Part shown: positions 32,180-40,711 of the stretch, one piece after another | Layout of the letters: the number at the start of each line of letters is the position of its first letter | Numbering within the stretch: position 1 is the stretch's first letter | Assembly: GCA_017432445.1 (NCBI GenBank) | Contig: JAFRJC010000024.1 | Span: 1 to 42,963, forward strand | Source: Eggerthellaceae bacterium | GTDB lineage: Bacteria > Actinomycetota > Coriobacteriia > Coriobacteriales > Eggerthellaceae | DNA length: 42,963 nucleotides | Reading direction: 5' to 3' | Position numbers and translations under genes: made by a program | The notes under the pieces: model-generated | Databases searched by the model: none | Told to the model about the DNA's origin: nothing | What the model saw: only the letters and a program-made list of their open reading frames with translations

Positions 32180-32776
32180 CTACAGTTCGCGGCGGGCCTC
32201 TATGGCGCGAGAGAGGGTCACCTCGTCGACGAAGTCGAGCTCTCCTCCCACCGGCATGCCACTGGCCAAGCGGGACACGGTGATTCCGAGCGGTTTCACC
32301 ATACGCGCGATGTAGGCCGCGGTCGTCTCGCCCTCCACGTTGGGATTGGTCGCCAGGATGAGCTCGCGCACCTCTTCGGAAGCTAGCCGCCTCATCAATT
32401 CGGCTATATGCAGATTGTCGGGCCCAATGCCCTCCATGGGAGAAAGTTCTCCGCCGAGCACGTGATAGGTTCCCGAGAACACCCCGGTGCGTTCGATGGC
32501 GGCGATATCGCGCGGTTCGCTGACCACGCAGATCATGCCGAGATCGCGTTCATCTGAGCGGCAGATCTCGCACAGGTCGCCCTCGGCGTAGTTGAAGCAG
32601 CGCTCGCAGAAATGGACGGTCTGCTTCACCTCGGTTATCGCGTCCGCCAAGCGCAGTACGGTCGCGGCATCGGTGTTCATCATCCAATATGCGATGCGCT
32701 GAGCCGACTTGGCGCCGATCCCGGGAAGTCGTTCGAGCTCGTCGAGAAGCCTCTGCAATGCCGGTGCCGACTGCAT
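32180..32776 (-). CDS. recR: Recombination mediator RecR
   Basis: RecR, with RecF and RecO, loads RecA at gaps. The 198-aa product is full length. It has the N-terminal helix-hairpin-helix LLDELERLPGIGAKSAQRIA, the zinc finger CERCFNYAEGDLCEIC (four Cys), and the Toprim domain with CVVSEPRDIAAIE and the ATNPNVEGETTA motif. It is the last gene of a minus-strand operon, 24 nt after ybaB. GAGGAAA precedes the ATG. Confidence 0.97.
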   Translation of the reverse strand: MQSAPALQRLLDELERLPGIGAKSAQRIAYWMMNTDAATVLRLADAITEVKQTVHFCERCFNYAEGDLCEICRSDERDLGMICVVSEPRDIAAIERTGVFSGTYHVLGGELSPMEGIGPDNLHIAELMRRLASEEVRELILATNPNVEGETTAAYIARMVKPLGITVSRLASGMPVGGELDFVDEVTLSRAIEARREL

Positions 32777-32800
32777 GGCGTTTCCTCTCCCCTCTCCGGA

Positions 32801-33109
32801 CTAAAAGAGCCCGGGGATGCTGATGCCGCCCGTCACGGAAGCCATGCGCTGCTCGCCGGCTTCGGCCACGCCTTTCAGGGCGGCGTTTACCGCCGCGAGC
32901 ACCATGTCCTGCAGCATCTCAACGTCATCGGGGTCAACAGCTTCTGGGTTGATCTCGATGCTTTCAATGGAACCGGATCCAAGGGCTGTTGCCTTGACCA
33001 TGCCGCCACCAGCTGTTGCGGTGAAACTCATGGCCTGAATCTCCTCCTGAGCACGGGCTAACTCGAGCTGCATCATCTGCGCTTGCTGCATCATCTCGTT
33101 CATATCCAT
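32801..33109 (-). CDS. ybaB: YbaB/EbfC-family nucleoid-associated protein
   Basis: The 102-aa product is a small DNA-binding dimer found almost always between dnaX and recR. It begins MDMNEMMQQAQMMQLELARA, a long Met/Gln-rich helix, then SFTATAGGGMVKATALGSG, the typical beta hairpin, then a second helix (DVEMLQDMVLAAVNAALKG). TAGGAGA lies 6 nt before ATG 33109. Gene order supports the call. It may coat DNA near replication or repair sites. Confidence 0.93.
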   Translation of the reverse strand: MDMNEMMQQAQMMQLELARAQEEIQAMSFTATAGGGMVKATALGSGSIESIEINPEAVDPDDVEMLQDMVLAAVNAALKGVAEAGEQRMASVTGGISIPGLF

Positions 33110-33170
33110 GGCAATCTCCTATCCACCAAGTCGAGGAAGGCTGTCCTTTTCGACTCAGTTCGCGTTCTTG

Positions 33171-35576
33171 CTAGTCTTCAATCTCGCTGAAGACGACACC
33201 CCCGCCAAAACCCGCCTGCAGCAGGGCCTCGACATCCGGTTGCGCTTCGGCTGCGGCGCCCGCCTGGACGGCGGTGCCGTTGCTCGGCGCTACGGAAACG
33301 TCTGCATTTGCGGCACTTGGCTGCATTTGCGCAGGACGCTGATCAGCATAGTCTCCTCGGGACGCACCTGCTGCAGCTGGCATGTCGAATTCCTCGTAGG
33401 GAACCGCCTCGTAAGGAGCTTCCTCGTACGGGACGACATCGTCGTAGGGAGGATAATCGCCACGAATCGGCTCTGGAGCGGAAGCTGGAGGCTGGTGGTT
33501 CAGCGGTTCCTGGGGAAACTGCTCAACGGCATATTGGGCTTCCTGCTGCTCCCGCACCTGGGCTTTCACCTGGGGTTGCGCCTGCTGTTGCATCTGCGGT
33601 TGCCTCTGGGGTTGCGGTTGAACTTGGTATTGAGGCTGCGGCTCGGGTTGAGGTTGAGGTTGCGGCTGCGGTTGAGCCGGCTCGGGTTGCGGCTTCTGCC
33701 CTTGAGCCTGAGGCCATGCTTCCGGTTGGCGCTGCATCTGTTGCTGCGGTTGTGGCTGTACCTGAGCTTGCGCCTGCATTTGAGGTTGCGGTTGTGGCTG
33801 AACCTGAGCTTGCGCCTGCATTTGCGGTTGCGGTTGAGCCTGCACCTGCACACGAGACGCCATGGGACGCGCTTCCACCGAGCCGCCCTGCCCTGCCCGT
33901 TCGTATCTGAAAGGCACTTCGCCGCCAACGGCATGCGCAAGAGCAGCCGCGAGCGCTTCCTGAACCTCGGGTTTCTGAACGGCGTTGAAGGCGAACGCAG
34001 CTTCTGCCGGGAATGCCACCCTCAAGGATTGCGAATCGGGATCGAAACTCGCCTTCGCGTTCATGAAAAGCACGCCGTAAGCCTGTTTCTGCTTCTTGAC
34101 CGCGGAAAGCGCTGCCTGCCAAACACGCTGGACGGTTGCGGGATTCTCCAGCATGGCGAGCCTCCCACCATCCGGTTTTGCCTGCTGTGCCTCGCGGGCT
34201 GGCTGCTCTACAGGAGCCGCATCTTCCCATCGTGCAGCAGCTTGGCTCTGCTCTCGCTGGTACTCCTGACGTTGCGCCAGCCTGTTTTCCTGCTGCACAT
34301 CCTGCGGCTGGACGGAAATTGGCTCGGCAGCGGGATAATCCTCTTCGAGCGGCTCGATTACGGCATAGCCCTCAGGTGTGCGATCGATGCTCGAAGCTTG
34401 CGTCGGCGTACCGGGCAACACATGCGCAACCGCCGAGTAGCCTCCCTCCAAAGCCTCGATGCGCTCGGCAAGCGACTCGAGCGTGAGGTCGGAATCGGGA
34501 CGCACCATGCGCGTGAGGGCGATTTCGAAAGCTAGGCGTGGATTCGACGAGGTCCTCAACTCGGAGGAGAGATCGCCAAGCACCCCCATGAGCCGCGCTA
34601 ACCGATCGGGTCCGAACCATTCCAGCTCGGATATCATCTGATGGCGGGTCGTCTCGCTGATGTCCAGTTCTACATCATCGCCCACCAGCGCAAGCACGTA
34701 CAGGTTGCGTATGTGCTCGGCCATGTCGCGCACGAACTGAGCCAGGTCAGCACCCGTCTCCACATACGATGCTGTCCAGCGGAAACAGCTCGCTATATCC
34801 CGTTGACCTATGCTGGAGACGATTTCTGCCATATCGTTGGAATCGATGGAGCCCAGCAGGCGCTCGGCGCCGGCCAACGTGACCTTGCCGTTATCGAACG
34901 CGATGATCTGCTCGAGCGAGGTCAACGCGTTGCGCAGGCCGCCTTCGGCCCGATGGGCCACGAGGTCGAGCGCCTCGCCCTCGAATTCGACGCCTTCGGC
35001 GATGCAGATGGCGCCCAGGCGCGACACCATGGATTCGGGCGTGATGCGGCGGAAGTCGAAACGCTGGCAGCGCGAATGGATGGTTTCGGGTACTTTTTGC
35101 GGATCGGTGGTGCACAGCACGAAGACGACATGCGAAGGCGGCTCTTCGAGCGTCTTGAGCAGCGCGTTGAACGCCGCAACCGAAAGCATGTGCACCTCGT
35201 CGATGATGTAGATCTTGCTACGCCCGCGCGTGGGAGCAAACTGCACGCGGCTGATGATCTCCTCGCGGACGTTCTCCACACCCGTACGGCTCGCCGCATC
35301 GAGCTCGTAAACGTCTGGATGCAAGCCCTCCGCGATGAGCTGGCAATCCTCGCAAACGCCGTCGGGCTCGGGCGTGGGGCCCGCCTGGCACAGCAACGCC
35401 TTTGCAAGCAAGCGTGCCGTGGTGGTCTTGCCCGTGCCACGCGGCCCGCAGAAGAGATACGCGTGGCTGACCTTGTCCTGGGCGATAGCGTTCTTAAGCG
35501 TGCGCTCGATGGGTTCCTGCCCCACTACGTCTTCGAAAACCTGGGGGCGGTACTTCCTGTACAGTGCTTCTGCCAT
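33171..35576 (-). CDS. dnaX: DNA polymerase III subunits gamma/tau
   Basis: DnaX is the clamp-loader ATPase and links the replisome parts. The 801-aa product shows Walker A GPRGTGKTTTARLLAKALL, Walker B IYIIDEVHMLS, and arginine-finger region LCTTDPQKVPETIHSRCQRF. The zinc motif has only three Cys because PEPDGVCEDC holds Asp where Cys is usual. Domain III follows to about residue 370. Then comes a long disordered tau region. From about 575 to 690 it is almost only Gln, Pro and Ala, with repeats such as MQAQAQVQPQPQ. The start is taken at ATG 35576; a TTG at 35585 is the alternative. It heads the dnaX-ybaB-recR operon (61 nt to ybaB). Confidence 0.94.
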   Translation of the reverse strand: MAEALYRKYRPQVFEDVVGQEPIERTLKNAIAQDKVSHAYLFCGPRGTGKTTTARLLAKALLCQAGPTPEPDGVCEDCQLIAEGLHPDVYELDAASRTGVENVREEIISRVQFAPTRGRSKIYIIDEVHMLSVAAFNALLKTLEEPPSHVVFVLCTTDPQKVPETIHSRCQRFDFRRITPESMVSRLGAICIAEGVEFEGEALDLVAHRAEGGLRNALTSLEQIIAFDNGKVTLAGAERLLGSIDSNDMAEIVSSIGQRDIASCFRWTASYVETGADLAQFVRDMAEHIRNLYVLALVGDDVELDISETTRHQMISELEWFGPDRLARLMGVLGDLSSELRTSSNPRLAFEIALTRMVRPDSDLTLESLAERIEALEGGYSAVAHVLPGTPTQASSIDRTPEGYAVIEPLEEDYPAAEPISVQPQDVQQENRLAQRQEYQREQSQAAARWEDAAPVEQPAREAQQAKPDGGRLAMLENPATVQRVWQAALSAVKKQKQAYGVLFMNAKASFDPDSQSLRVAFPAEAAFAFNAVQKPEVQEALAAALAHAVGGEVPFRYERAGQGGSVEARPMASRVQVQAQPQPQMQAQAQVQPQPQPQMQAQAQVQPQPQQQMQRQPEAWPQAQGQKPQPEPAQPQPQPQPQPEPQPQYQVQPQPQRQPQMQQQAQPQVKAQVREQQEAQYAVEQFPQEPLNHQPPASAPEPIRGDYPPYDDVVPYEEAPYEAVPYEEFDMPAAAGASRGDYADQRPAQMQPSAANADVSVAPSNGTAVQAGAAAEAQPDVEALLQAGFGGGVVFSEIED

Positions 35577-35585
35577 TTGATCCAA

Positions 35586-35963
35586 GCCCTTCAGTTGCTC
35601 CGCACAAGCATAGTTGCTCCGTCCAAGCGAATATCAACCGCAGTTGAACGTAGAAACGACGCTTTTACGATACAAAATCCCATTTGTGTTTGATTTTTCA
35701 GTTTTTGCGAACTTTTTTGTTTCAAAACTCTAATAATGTTTGATTTTTTACAACCAACCCGAGAATTCGCTGACAACGTGTTGCATTTCTCCTGGTCAAA
35801 AGGCCGGGCGTTTTTGCTGCTCCAAACGACTTTGAAAAAATCAAACAATATTGCGATTTTGTAACACCAACACCTCGAAAATCCTGAAAATCAAACATAA
35901 ATCAATTTTTATAACGTCTGACATGATGCAGTACAAGCCGCGAACCGCATCGCACCCATGATA
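35586..35963. other. AT-rich dnaX upstream region with four copies of a TGTTTGATTTT motif
   Basis: There is no likely gene in these 378 bases, which are much richer in A and T than the rest. TGTTTGATTTTT occurs on the plus strand at 35687-35698 and 35737-35749, and inverted as AAAAATCAAACA at 35836-35847 and AAAATCAAACA at 35887-35897. The copies in each pair are about 50 bp apart and the two pairs face each other. A half-site GATACAAAATCCC of the palindrome seen at 12.2 and 27.8 kb lies at 35669-35681. The region probably holds the dnaX promoter and operator sites; I could not fix the -35 and -10. Confidence 0.5.
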
Positions 35964-36617
35964 CTACTTCTTGCGGGAACCCATGGCACCCTTCACGGCG
36001 CCGATGATGCCGGGAAGCACGGATACCAAGATGATGGCAAGCACGATGGTGCTGAAGTGGTGCTGCACGAACGGCACGCCGCCGAAGAAATAGCCTACCA
36101 GCACGAACAGGCTCACCCAGCTGATGCCGCCGATAGCGTTGAACAGCGTGAACTTGGCGAAGTTCATATGACCCGTACCGGCAATGAACGGCGCGAACGT
36201 GCGGAAGAACGGCATGAACCGGGTGATGACGATAGTCAGGCCGCCGTACTTCTCGAAGAAGTGGTCGAGCTTGGCCATGCGCTCGGGAGTGAGCGCCTTG
36301 ACCTTGCCCGAATCCAGAATGCGGCTACCGAAGAACCGCGCGATCCAGTAATTCGACGTGTTCCCCAAGATGGCAGCTGCATAGAAGACGATCAGGGTGG
36401 CGAACAGGTTGAGGCCCCACCCTTCCGCCGAGAACACGCCGCACGCAAACAGGAGCGAATCACCCGGCAAGAACGGAAAGAACACAACGCCGGTCTCGAT
36501 GAACACGACGAGGAACAGCGGACAGTACACCAAAACAGGCCCGAGTGCGGCAATCCACGCAGCGATCTGCGTACGCGGATCCTTAAGGAAGCTGATTATG
36601 AAGTCGATGAAGCCCAT
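35964..36617 (-). CDS. DedA-family membrane protein
   Basis: The 217-aa product belongs to the DedA/SNARE-associated family, recently linked to undecaprenyl-phosphate or lipid flipping. It has the conserved FFPFLPGDSLLFACG near residues 44-60, a second signature ITRFMPFFRTFAPFIAG, and five or six membrane helices. It ends in a basic tail GSRKK. ATG 36617 is chosen because GGGGAGG lies just upstream; the spacing is short and a GTG at 36641 is the alternative. It lies between the SRP RNA gene and dnaX, which are often direct neighbours in Gram-positives. Confidence 0.92.
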   Translation of the reverse strand: MGFIDFIISFLKDPRTQIAAWIAALGPVLVYCPLFLVVFIETGVVFFPFLPGDSLLFACGVFSAEGWGLNLFATLIVFYAAAILGNTSNYWIARFFGSRILDSGKVKALTPERMAKLDHFFEKYGGLTIVITRFMPFFRTFAPFIAGTGHMNFAKFTLFNAIGGISWVSLFVLVGYFFGGVPFVQHHFSTIVLAIILVSVLPGIIGAVKGAMGSRKK

Positions 36618-36733
36618 GGCCTCCCCATCGCGTTCGCCCACGTTGCGAGCAGCTCAGGGCAAATGAAACGAATCACCGCACCCGACCTGCCGACCCACCA
36701 ATCGAAAGCGCACATGAAAAAGTGCCCCGAAAA

Positions 36734-36814
36734 GACTAGGACGCTCGTCAGCGGTCCCTTATGGCTGCTTCCTCCCGGACCTGACCAGGTTCGGAACTTG
36801 GCGCCGTCCTAGTC
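36734..36814 (-). ncRNA. ffs: Signal recognition particle RNA, small bacterial type (4.5S-like)
   Basis: On the minus strand the conserved SRP core GAACCTGGTCAGGTCCGG plus GAGGAAGCAGCC is present, with GGGA as the GNRA tetraloop in place of the common GGAA. The RNA is closed by a 10-bp terminal stem, GACTAGGACG with CGTCCTAGTC, followed by TTTTC as terminator. The RNA pairs with Ffh to target membrane proteins. The total transcript is probably about 105 nt, starting near 36840. Confidence 0.92.
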
Positions 36815-36846
36815 CTTTCGAGACACTCGAACAACTGCAAGACGTG

Positions 36847-36852
36847 AGTATA
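36847..36852 (-). promoter_or_regulatory. -10 element of ffs
   Basis: TATACT on the minus strand (36852-36847) lies about 33 nt upstream of the SRP core stem. Start would be near 36840. No clear -35 is seen. The remaining bases to the carbonic anhydrase gene (36853-37035) show nothing else. Confidence 0.45.
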
Positions 36853-37035
36853 TACGAGCGCGGCATCACCCGATTCTCGAATGGCTGCTCCCGAACCAAA
36901 ACCACACAAGGCGAAAGGAATCGTTGCCCGGAAGGCAGATAATTGCTCCTACAACGTCAAGCCAAAAGGCTTGGGCGGAGGAGGCGTGAGCGTCAGCTAC
37001 TTGCAGGATGCAAATTGAAAAATTGATTGCTCGGG

Positions 37036-37608
37036 CTAGAAGTCGACCGCGCCCGTCTCGGTGCGGTACAAGGCGCCGCTCACGACCAAACCCTCGCCTG
37101 CAACCAGGTGCGCGATTTCAGGATCGGCCAGCACCGTGTCGACGGCAGTGCGCATGTTCGCCTGGCTCGCTGCGACCGGCTCGCGCTCCTCGCCAACGCC
37201 CGCACACACGCCTGCCAGCACAGGAGCCATCGCGCCTTCGGGCGTATCTCCCGCTGCGAGCACCTCGAGTGCCGATGCGACCGCCCCGCACTGAGTGTGT
37301 CCCAAAACGACGATGAGCTTCACACCCAGGTGTTCAGCAGCGTACACGCAGCTCGCAAGCTCCATATCGCCGATGACGTTTCCCGCCACGCGAATGCAGA
37401 ACAGCTCGCCGAGCCCAGCCATGAAGATGTGCTCGGGAACCACGCGCGAATCGGCGCAGGACACGATGCAGGCATAGGGCGCCTGCCCGTTCTCGGATAG
37501 CTCCTTCACTCGCTCCTGCGAGATATCGCCCGTGTTGGCTTGCGCCTCGACGTAGGCAGCGTTTCCCGCCTTCAAACGTTCCAAGGCCTCGGTTGCACTC
37601 AGCGCCAT
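37036..37608 (-). CDS. Beta-class carbonic anhydrase
   Basis: The enzyme interconverts CO2 and bicarbonate in the cytoplasm. The 190-aa product has all zinc and active-site residues of the beta class: CADSRV (Cys51, Asp53, Arg55) and GHTQCGA (His104, Cys107). FCIRVAGNVIGD and CVYAAEHLGVKLIVVLGH are also typical. ATG 37608 is chosen because AAGGAG lies 7 nt upstream; the frame open to 37674 has no site. It is monocistronic and on the same strand as the Mo modules. Confidence 0.95.
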   Translation of the reverse strand: MALSATEALERLKAGNAAYVEAQANTGDISQERVKELSENGQAPYACIVSCADSRVVPEHIFMAGLGELFCIRVAGNVIGDMELASCVYAAEHLGVKLIVVLGHTQCGAVASALEVLAAGDTPEGAMAPVLAGVCAGVGEEREPVAASQANMRTAVDTVLADPEIAHLVAGEGLVVSGALYRTETGAVDF

Positions 37609-37706
37609 GATGAGCTCCTTCCGCCCATGCAGTAACAAACTCCAAGAATCAAAAGCGGATTCCATTATACGCAAGCCGCAATCGCCCGATCTTCACGACT
37701 AGCAAG

Positions 37707-37739
37707 AAGGGCCGCCCCGCAACCTGCAGAGCGGCCCTT
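37707..37739 (-). terminator. Terminator after the first ferredoxin subunit gene
   Basis: AAGGGCCGC (37707-37715) pairs with GCGGCCCTT (37731-37739) over 9 bp with a 15-nt loop. On the minus strand it is followed by CTTGC, a poor T-run. It lies 36 nt beyond the ferredoxin stop. Confidence 0.5.
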
Positions 37740-37775
37740 GCTGAAACCACAATCGGCGTAAATCGCCAAATGCCC

Positions 37776-38189
37776 TTACTCGCGCACGGCGTAGGTCACG
37801 TTCGCACGCGTACCCTCGCGAGCGGGCAGCTCGAACAGGTGGTAGTGCAAATCGAGGCAGCGCTTGACTTCCTGGCAGTAGGCTGACTCAGGATCGTCAT
37901 CGTCACCCCAGGCCAGCGCATGCGTCGGGCAATCCGTGACGCAGTACTGGGAATGACCCTCGGCTACGTTCTGCGCGCAGAACGTGCAGCTCTTTTGGTA
38001 GATGGGCTGCCAGCTCATACGCAAATTCGGATAAATGCCCTGCGGGCGGTCGATGCCTGCGCCCGAGCCGTTCGTGCGGACGGTAATCCGATAGTCATCG
38101 TCTTCCAGGCCATTGCCTACTTTGCATGCCATGGCACACGTCCAGCAGCCGATGCAGCGCTGGAGGTCGACCAGCATCTTCTTAGCCAT
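37776..38189 (-). CDS. Two-cluster [4Fe-4S] electron-transfer subunit of module 1
   Basis: The 137-aa product passes electrons to or from the Mo subunit encoded just upstream (12 nt gap). It starts with CIGCWTCAMAC (Cys12, 15, 18, 22) and has a second set CTFCAQNVAEGHSQYCVTDC. Together they bind two [4Fe-4S] clusters. DmsB-type subunits normally have about 200 aa and four clusters; the middle cysteine groups are absent here and replaced by a loop (ITVRTNGSGAGIDRPQGIYP). No signal peptide is present, so it is cytoplasmic. ATG 38189 is chosen with GGGGGA upstream. Confidence 0.9.
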   Translation of the reverse strand: MAKKMLVDLQRCIGCWTCAMACKVGNGLEDDDYRITVRTNGSGAGIDRPQGIYPNLRMSWQPIYQKSCTFCAQNVAEGHSQYCVTDCPTHALAWGDDDDPESAYCQEVKRCLDLHYHLFELPAREGTRANVTYAVRE

Positions 38190-38201
38190 AATCAATCCCC
38201 C

Positions 38202-40589
38202 TTACGCTTCTTCGTACTTGCGGATGTTGCAGATCGAATCCCAATAGCAGTCGGTCGAGCCGATCTCGGTGGCCATGAACTCGACCCACGAGTTGCCGAT
38301 GTGACCGCCTGCAATCCAGTCGTCCCACCACTTGTCTTCGACGACTGAAGTCGAATCGAGGTTCGGACACTGATGCACCATCTCAGCGTACGTGCCCTCT
38401 TCGAAGTGGTGCCGGCGCCAGCCGAACCAGACGTGAACGGTTCCGGCAGGCACGCACTCGTCGATTTCCAGGCGCGTGACCACATGACCGCGCGCGTTGT
38501 ATACCTCGACCTTATCGCCGAACTTGAGCCCCAGCTCGCGCGCGTCCTTGGGATTGATGCGCGTGGAGGGCGTGCCGCCCGAAAGCTCGACGGTCACGGG
38601 ATCGTCGGTGAACGATGACTGCATGAAGAAACGCTGGCGACCCGTAAACAGCTGGAAGGGATGATCGGGGTCTTTGCCCAGGTAGTTGGGCTCGATTGGA
38701 TGCGGAATGGCCAGGTCGAAGTCCTTCAGCCGCTCGGCGTAGATCTCGAAGCGGCCCGTCTCGTTGGGGAAAATCTCGTTGGGGTTCATCCACGGGTTCC
38801 AAGGGAACTCGGGCACGGCGGCGCGGATGACCTTCTCTTCCTTCAGGCGCGCGTAGGTGACCTTGGGCTGGATGTTCGCAACGAGCGGATAGTCGGTATC
38901 AAGGCGCACATCGAGCCATTCGGGGCCTGTCTTGTCGAAGTACTCGCCAATCCCGACGCGCTTGGCCAGCTCCGACCACAGGAACACCGGGTCGCGCGGA
39001 TCGCAGCCCTCGGGCGGCTCGATTGCCGCCTCCTGCAGCACCAGGTGGTTGTAGCACGCGCCGGTGATAAGGTCCTCGCGTTCGAACGGCATGCAGTCGG
39101 GCAATACGTAGTCGGCGATTTCGCCGGTGTCGGTCAGCCAGATGTCGTAATCCACCACAAGCTCCATCTGGTTGACGATGTCAAGCCAACGCTGGCGGTC
39201 GGGCTGCTGATGCACCGGGTTGCCACCGGCCACGAGCAGGGCCCTGTACGGGCTGTTCGGCGCCTCGGCCTTGGCGAACCATTGGGCCATGCGCACCGGG
39301 ACGGACTTCACGGAATCCAACGTACCATGCGGCAACACGATGGCCATGTCGTTGAAGTTCAGCGGGAAGCCCTGCAGCTGCAGGCCCTCGATGACGCCCG
39401 CGCCCGGGCGCCCGAACTTGCCGGTGATGATGCCGAGCAGGTGCTGCAGGCGATAGGTCTCATTGGTGTTGTGGTAACGCAAGCCGTAACCGCTGCAGAT
39501 GAACGCCTTGTCGGTCGTCGCCCAATCGGTGGCCAGCTTCTCGATCAGATATACCGGCAGACCCGTCTTCTCGGATACGGCGTCGAGCGGATACTCGGCG
39601 GCCTTGTCGACAAGCTTTTGGAATGCGGGCACCATGCCGATGCCCTCCCACTCGAAATGCCCGGTCAGCGCCAGGTTTTCGCTGGGTAGCTCACCACCCT
39701 TGGGCGCGACGGCCATGAACTGGCCGGCATCGTTGTCGAACACGATGAAGTTGCCGTCCTCGTCGCGCGCGAGCATACCGTCGTCGTCGCGCACCATATA
39801 GGAAGCGATGGACCGGCGCGTGAGATAGGCCAGGTCAGCCATGTCGTTCTGAATGATGTAATTGATCATGCCCATGGCAAGATCGCCGTCGGTAGCGGGC
39901 TTGATGCCGTAGAACTCGTCGGCGAAGCCGGCCGTGCCGTCGAAGATGAGGCCGATGTCGACGATCTTGGCGCCGTGCTCGCGGGCCTTCACCAGATGCT
40001 GCGCGAAGCGGACTTGGTTCTCGATGGGGTTGCAGCCCCAGATGTAGACCATATCGGTCTCGTCGAGCACACGCGGGTCGATGAGCACATGCGCTGCGGT
40101 GGAGCCGACGCTGTAGTACTCGGTGTAGAACGGGCCGTTGTCCAAGCCGATGGACTCCATCGGGCAGGTGAGCCCCAGCACGTTGCCGAAGCGCTCGGGC
40201 ATGAGGGCTTCCAGGCTGTACGCGGGCGGCACGCCTGCGCGCAGGTTCCACATGGCAATAGCCGCCGGGCCGTCCTCGGCGATGATCTTGTTCATCTTCT
40301 CGGCAATCTCGTCGAGCGCCTGGTCCCAGCTGATTTCCTCCCATTTGCCCTCGCCGCGCTCGCCGACGCGCTTCAGAGGCACTTTCAGGCGCTTGGAATC
40401 ATAAGGCTGGCGTCCGGCCAAACACCCCTTCTGACAAATGTGCGCATCCGCAGCTTCGGGCCCGAAGTAGTCGGCCTTCTCCATGCGCACGATCTTGCCA
40501 TCCTTGACGATGGTCTTCAGCGCGCAGTAGTCGTGGTCGCCCCACCCGGGACAGGCGGTGTAGACGAAAGACTCGCCTTCCTTCAACAT
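38202..40589 (-). CDS. Molybdopterin-dependent oxidoreductase, DMSO-reductase family (module 1 catalytic subunit)
   Basis: The 795-aa product is a bis-MGD enzyme. It has no Tat or Sec signal, so it acts in the cytoplasm. At the N-terminus cysteines 13, 22, 52 and 56 (ACPGWGDHDYC and HICQKGC) suggest an Fe-S cluster, but their spacing departs from the usual CxxC-x3-C. Cofactor-binding landmarks include WEEISWDQALDEIAEKM, IWGCNPIENQ, GFADEFYGIKPATDGDLAMG, LLGIITGKFGRPGAG, VAGGNPVHQQPDRQ, IADYVLPDCMPFERED and TGRQRFFMQS. The closest functional types I know by layout are acetylene hydratase and the catechol dehydroxylases of gut Eggerthellaceae. The substrate is unknown. AAGGAGG precedes ATG 40589. 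The ferredoxin partner follows. Confidence 0.92.
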   Translation of the reverse strand: MLKEGESFVYTACPGWGDHDYCALKTIVKDGKIVRMEKADYFGPEAADAHICQKGCLAGRQPYDSKRLKVPLKRVGERGEGKWEEISWDQALDEIAEKMNKIIAEDGPAAIAMWNLRAGVPPAYSLEALMPERFGNVLGLTCPMESIGLDNGPFYTEYYSVGSTAAHVLIDPRVLDETDMVYIWGCNPIENQVRFAQHLVKAREHGAKIVDIGLIFDGTAGFADEFYGIKPATDGDLAMGMINYIIQNDMADLAYLTRRSIASYMVRDDDGMLARDEDGNFIVFDNDAGQFMAVAPKGGELPSENLALTGHFEWEGIGMVPAFQKLVDKAAEYPLDAVSEKTGLPVYLIEKLATDWATTDKAFICSGYGLRYHNTNETYRLQHLLGIITGKFGRPGAGVIEGLQLQGFPLNFNDMAIVLPHGTLDSVKSVPVRMAQWFAKAEAPNSPYRALLVAGGNPVHQQPDRQRWLDIVNQMELVVDYDIWLTDTGEIADYVLPDCMPFEREDLITGACYNHLVLQEAAIEPPEGCDPRDPVFLWSELAKRVGIGEYFDKTGPEWLDVRLDTDYPLVANIQPKVTYARLKEEKVIRAAVPEFPWNPWMNPNEIFPNETGRFEIYAERLKDFDLAIPHPIEPNYLGKDPDHPFQLFTGRQRFFMQSSFTDDPVTVELSGGTPSTRINPKDARELGLKFGDKVEVYNARGHVVTRLEIDECVPAGTVHVWFGWRRHHFEEGTYAEMVHQCPNLDSTSVVEDKWWDDWIAGGHIGNSWVEFMATEIGSTDCYWDSICNIRKYEEA

Positions 40590-40667
40590 ACGCTTCCTCC
40601 TTCTCGTCCTTCGGATTTGCGTCGGTTGCTCGGGGCAATCGGCACACTATTGGAAACCCCCTCTAAA

Positions 40668-40704
40668 ACAACGTGTCGGCCGCCCCGAGCAGCCGACACG
40701 TTGT
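40668..40704 (-). terminator. Hairpin/terminator between the two Mo modules
   Basis: ACAACGTGTCGGC (40668-40680) pairs exactly with GCCGACACGTTGT (40692-40704) over 13 bp with an 11-nt loop. On the minus strand TTTT follows. It ends the module 2 transcript or lowers read-through into module 1. The segment GCCCCGAGCAGCCGAC (40682-40697) can also pair with GTCGGTTGCTCGGGGC at 40621-40636 (15 of 16). Confidence 0.75.
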
Positions 40705-40711
40705 CAGAACC

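Noticed and set aside
33560..33860. Repeated GGTTGCGG-like units resembling a CRISPR array
   Set aside because: They are in-frame Gln/Pro codons of dnaX, without uniform spacers or palindromic repeats.
33108..34535. A 475-codon plus-strand frame opposite dnaX
   Set aside because: The Leu/Arg repeats mirror the Gln/Pro repeats of DnaX; there is no start signal.
35591..35848. 85-codon minus-strand frame in the AT-rich region
   Set aside because: It starts at TTG with no ribosome site, has random composition and runs through the repeated TGTTTGATTTT motifs.
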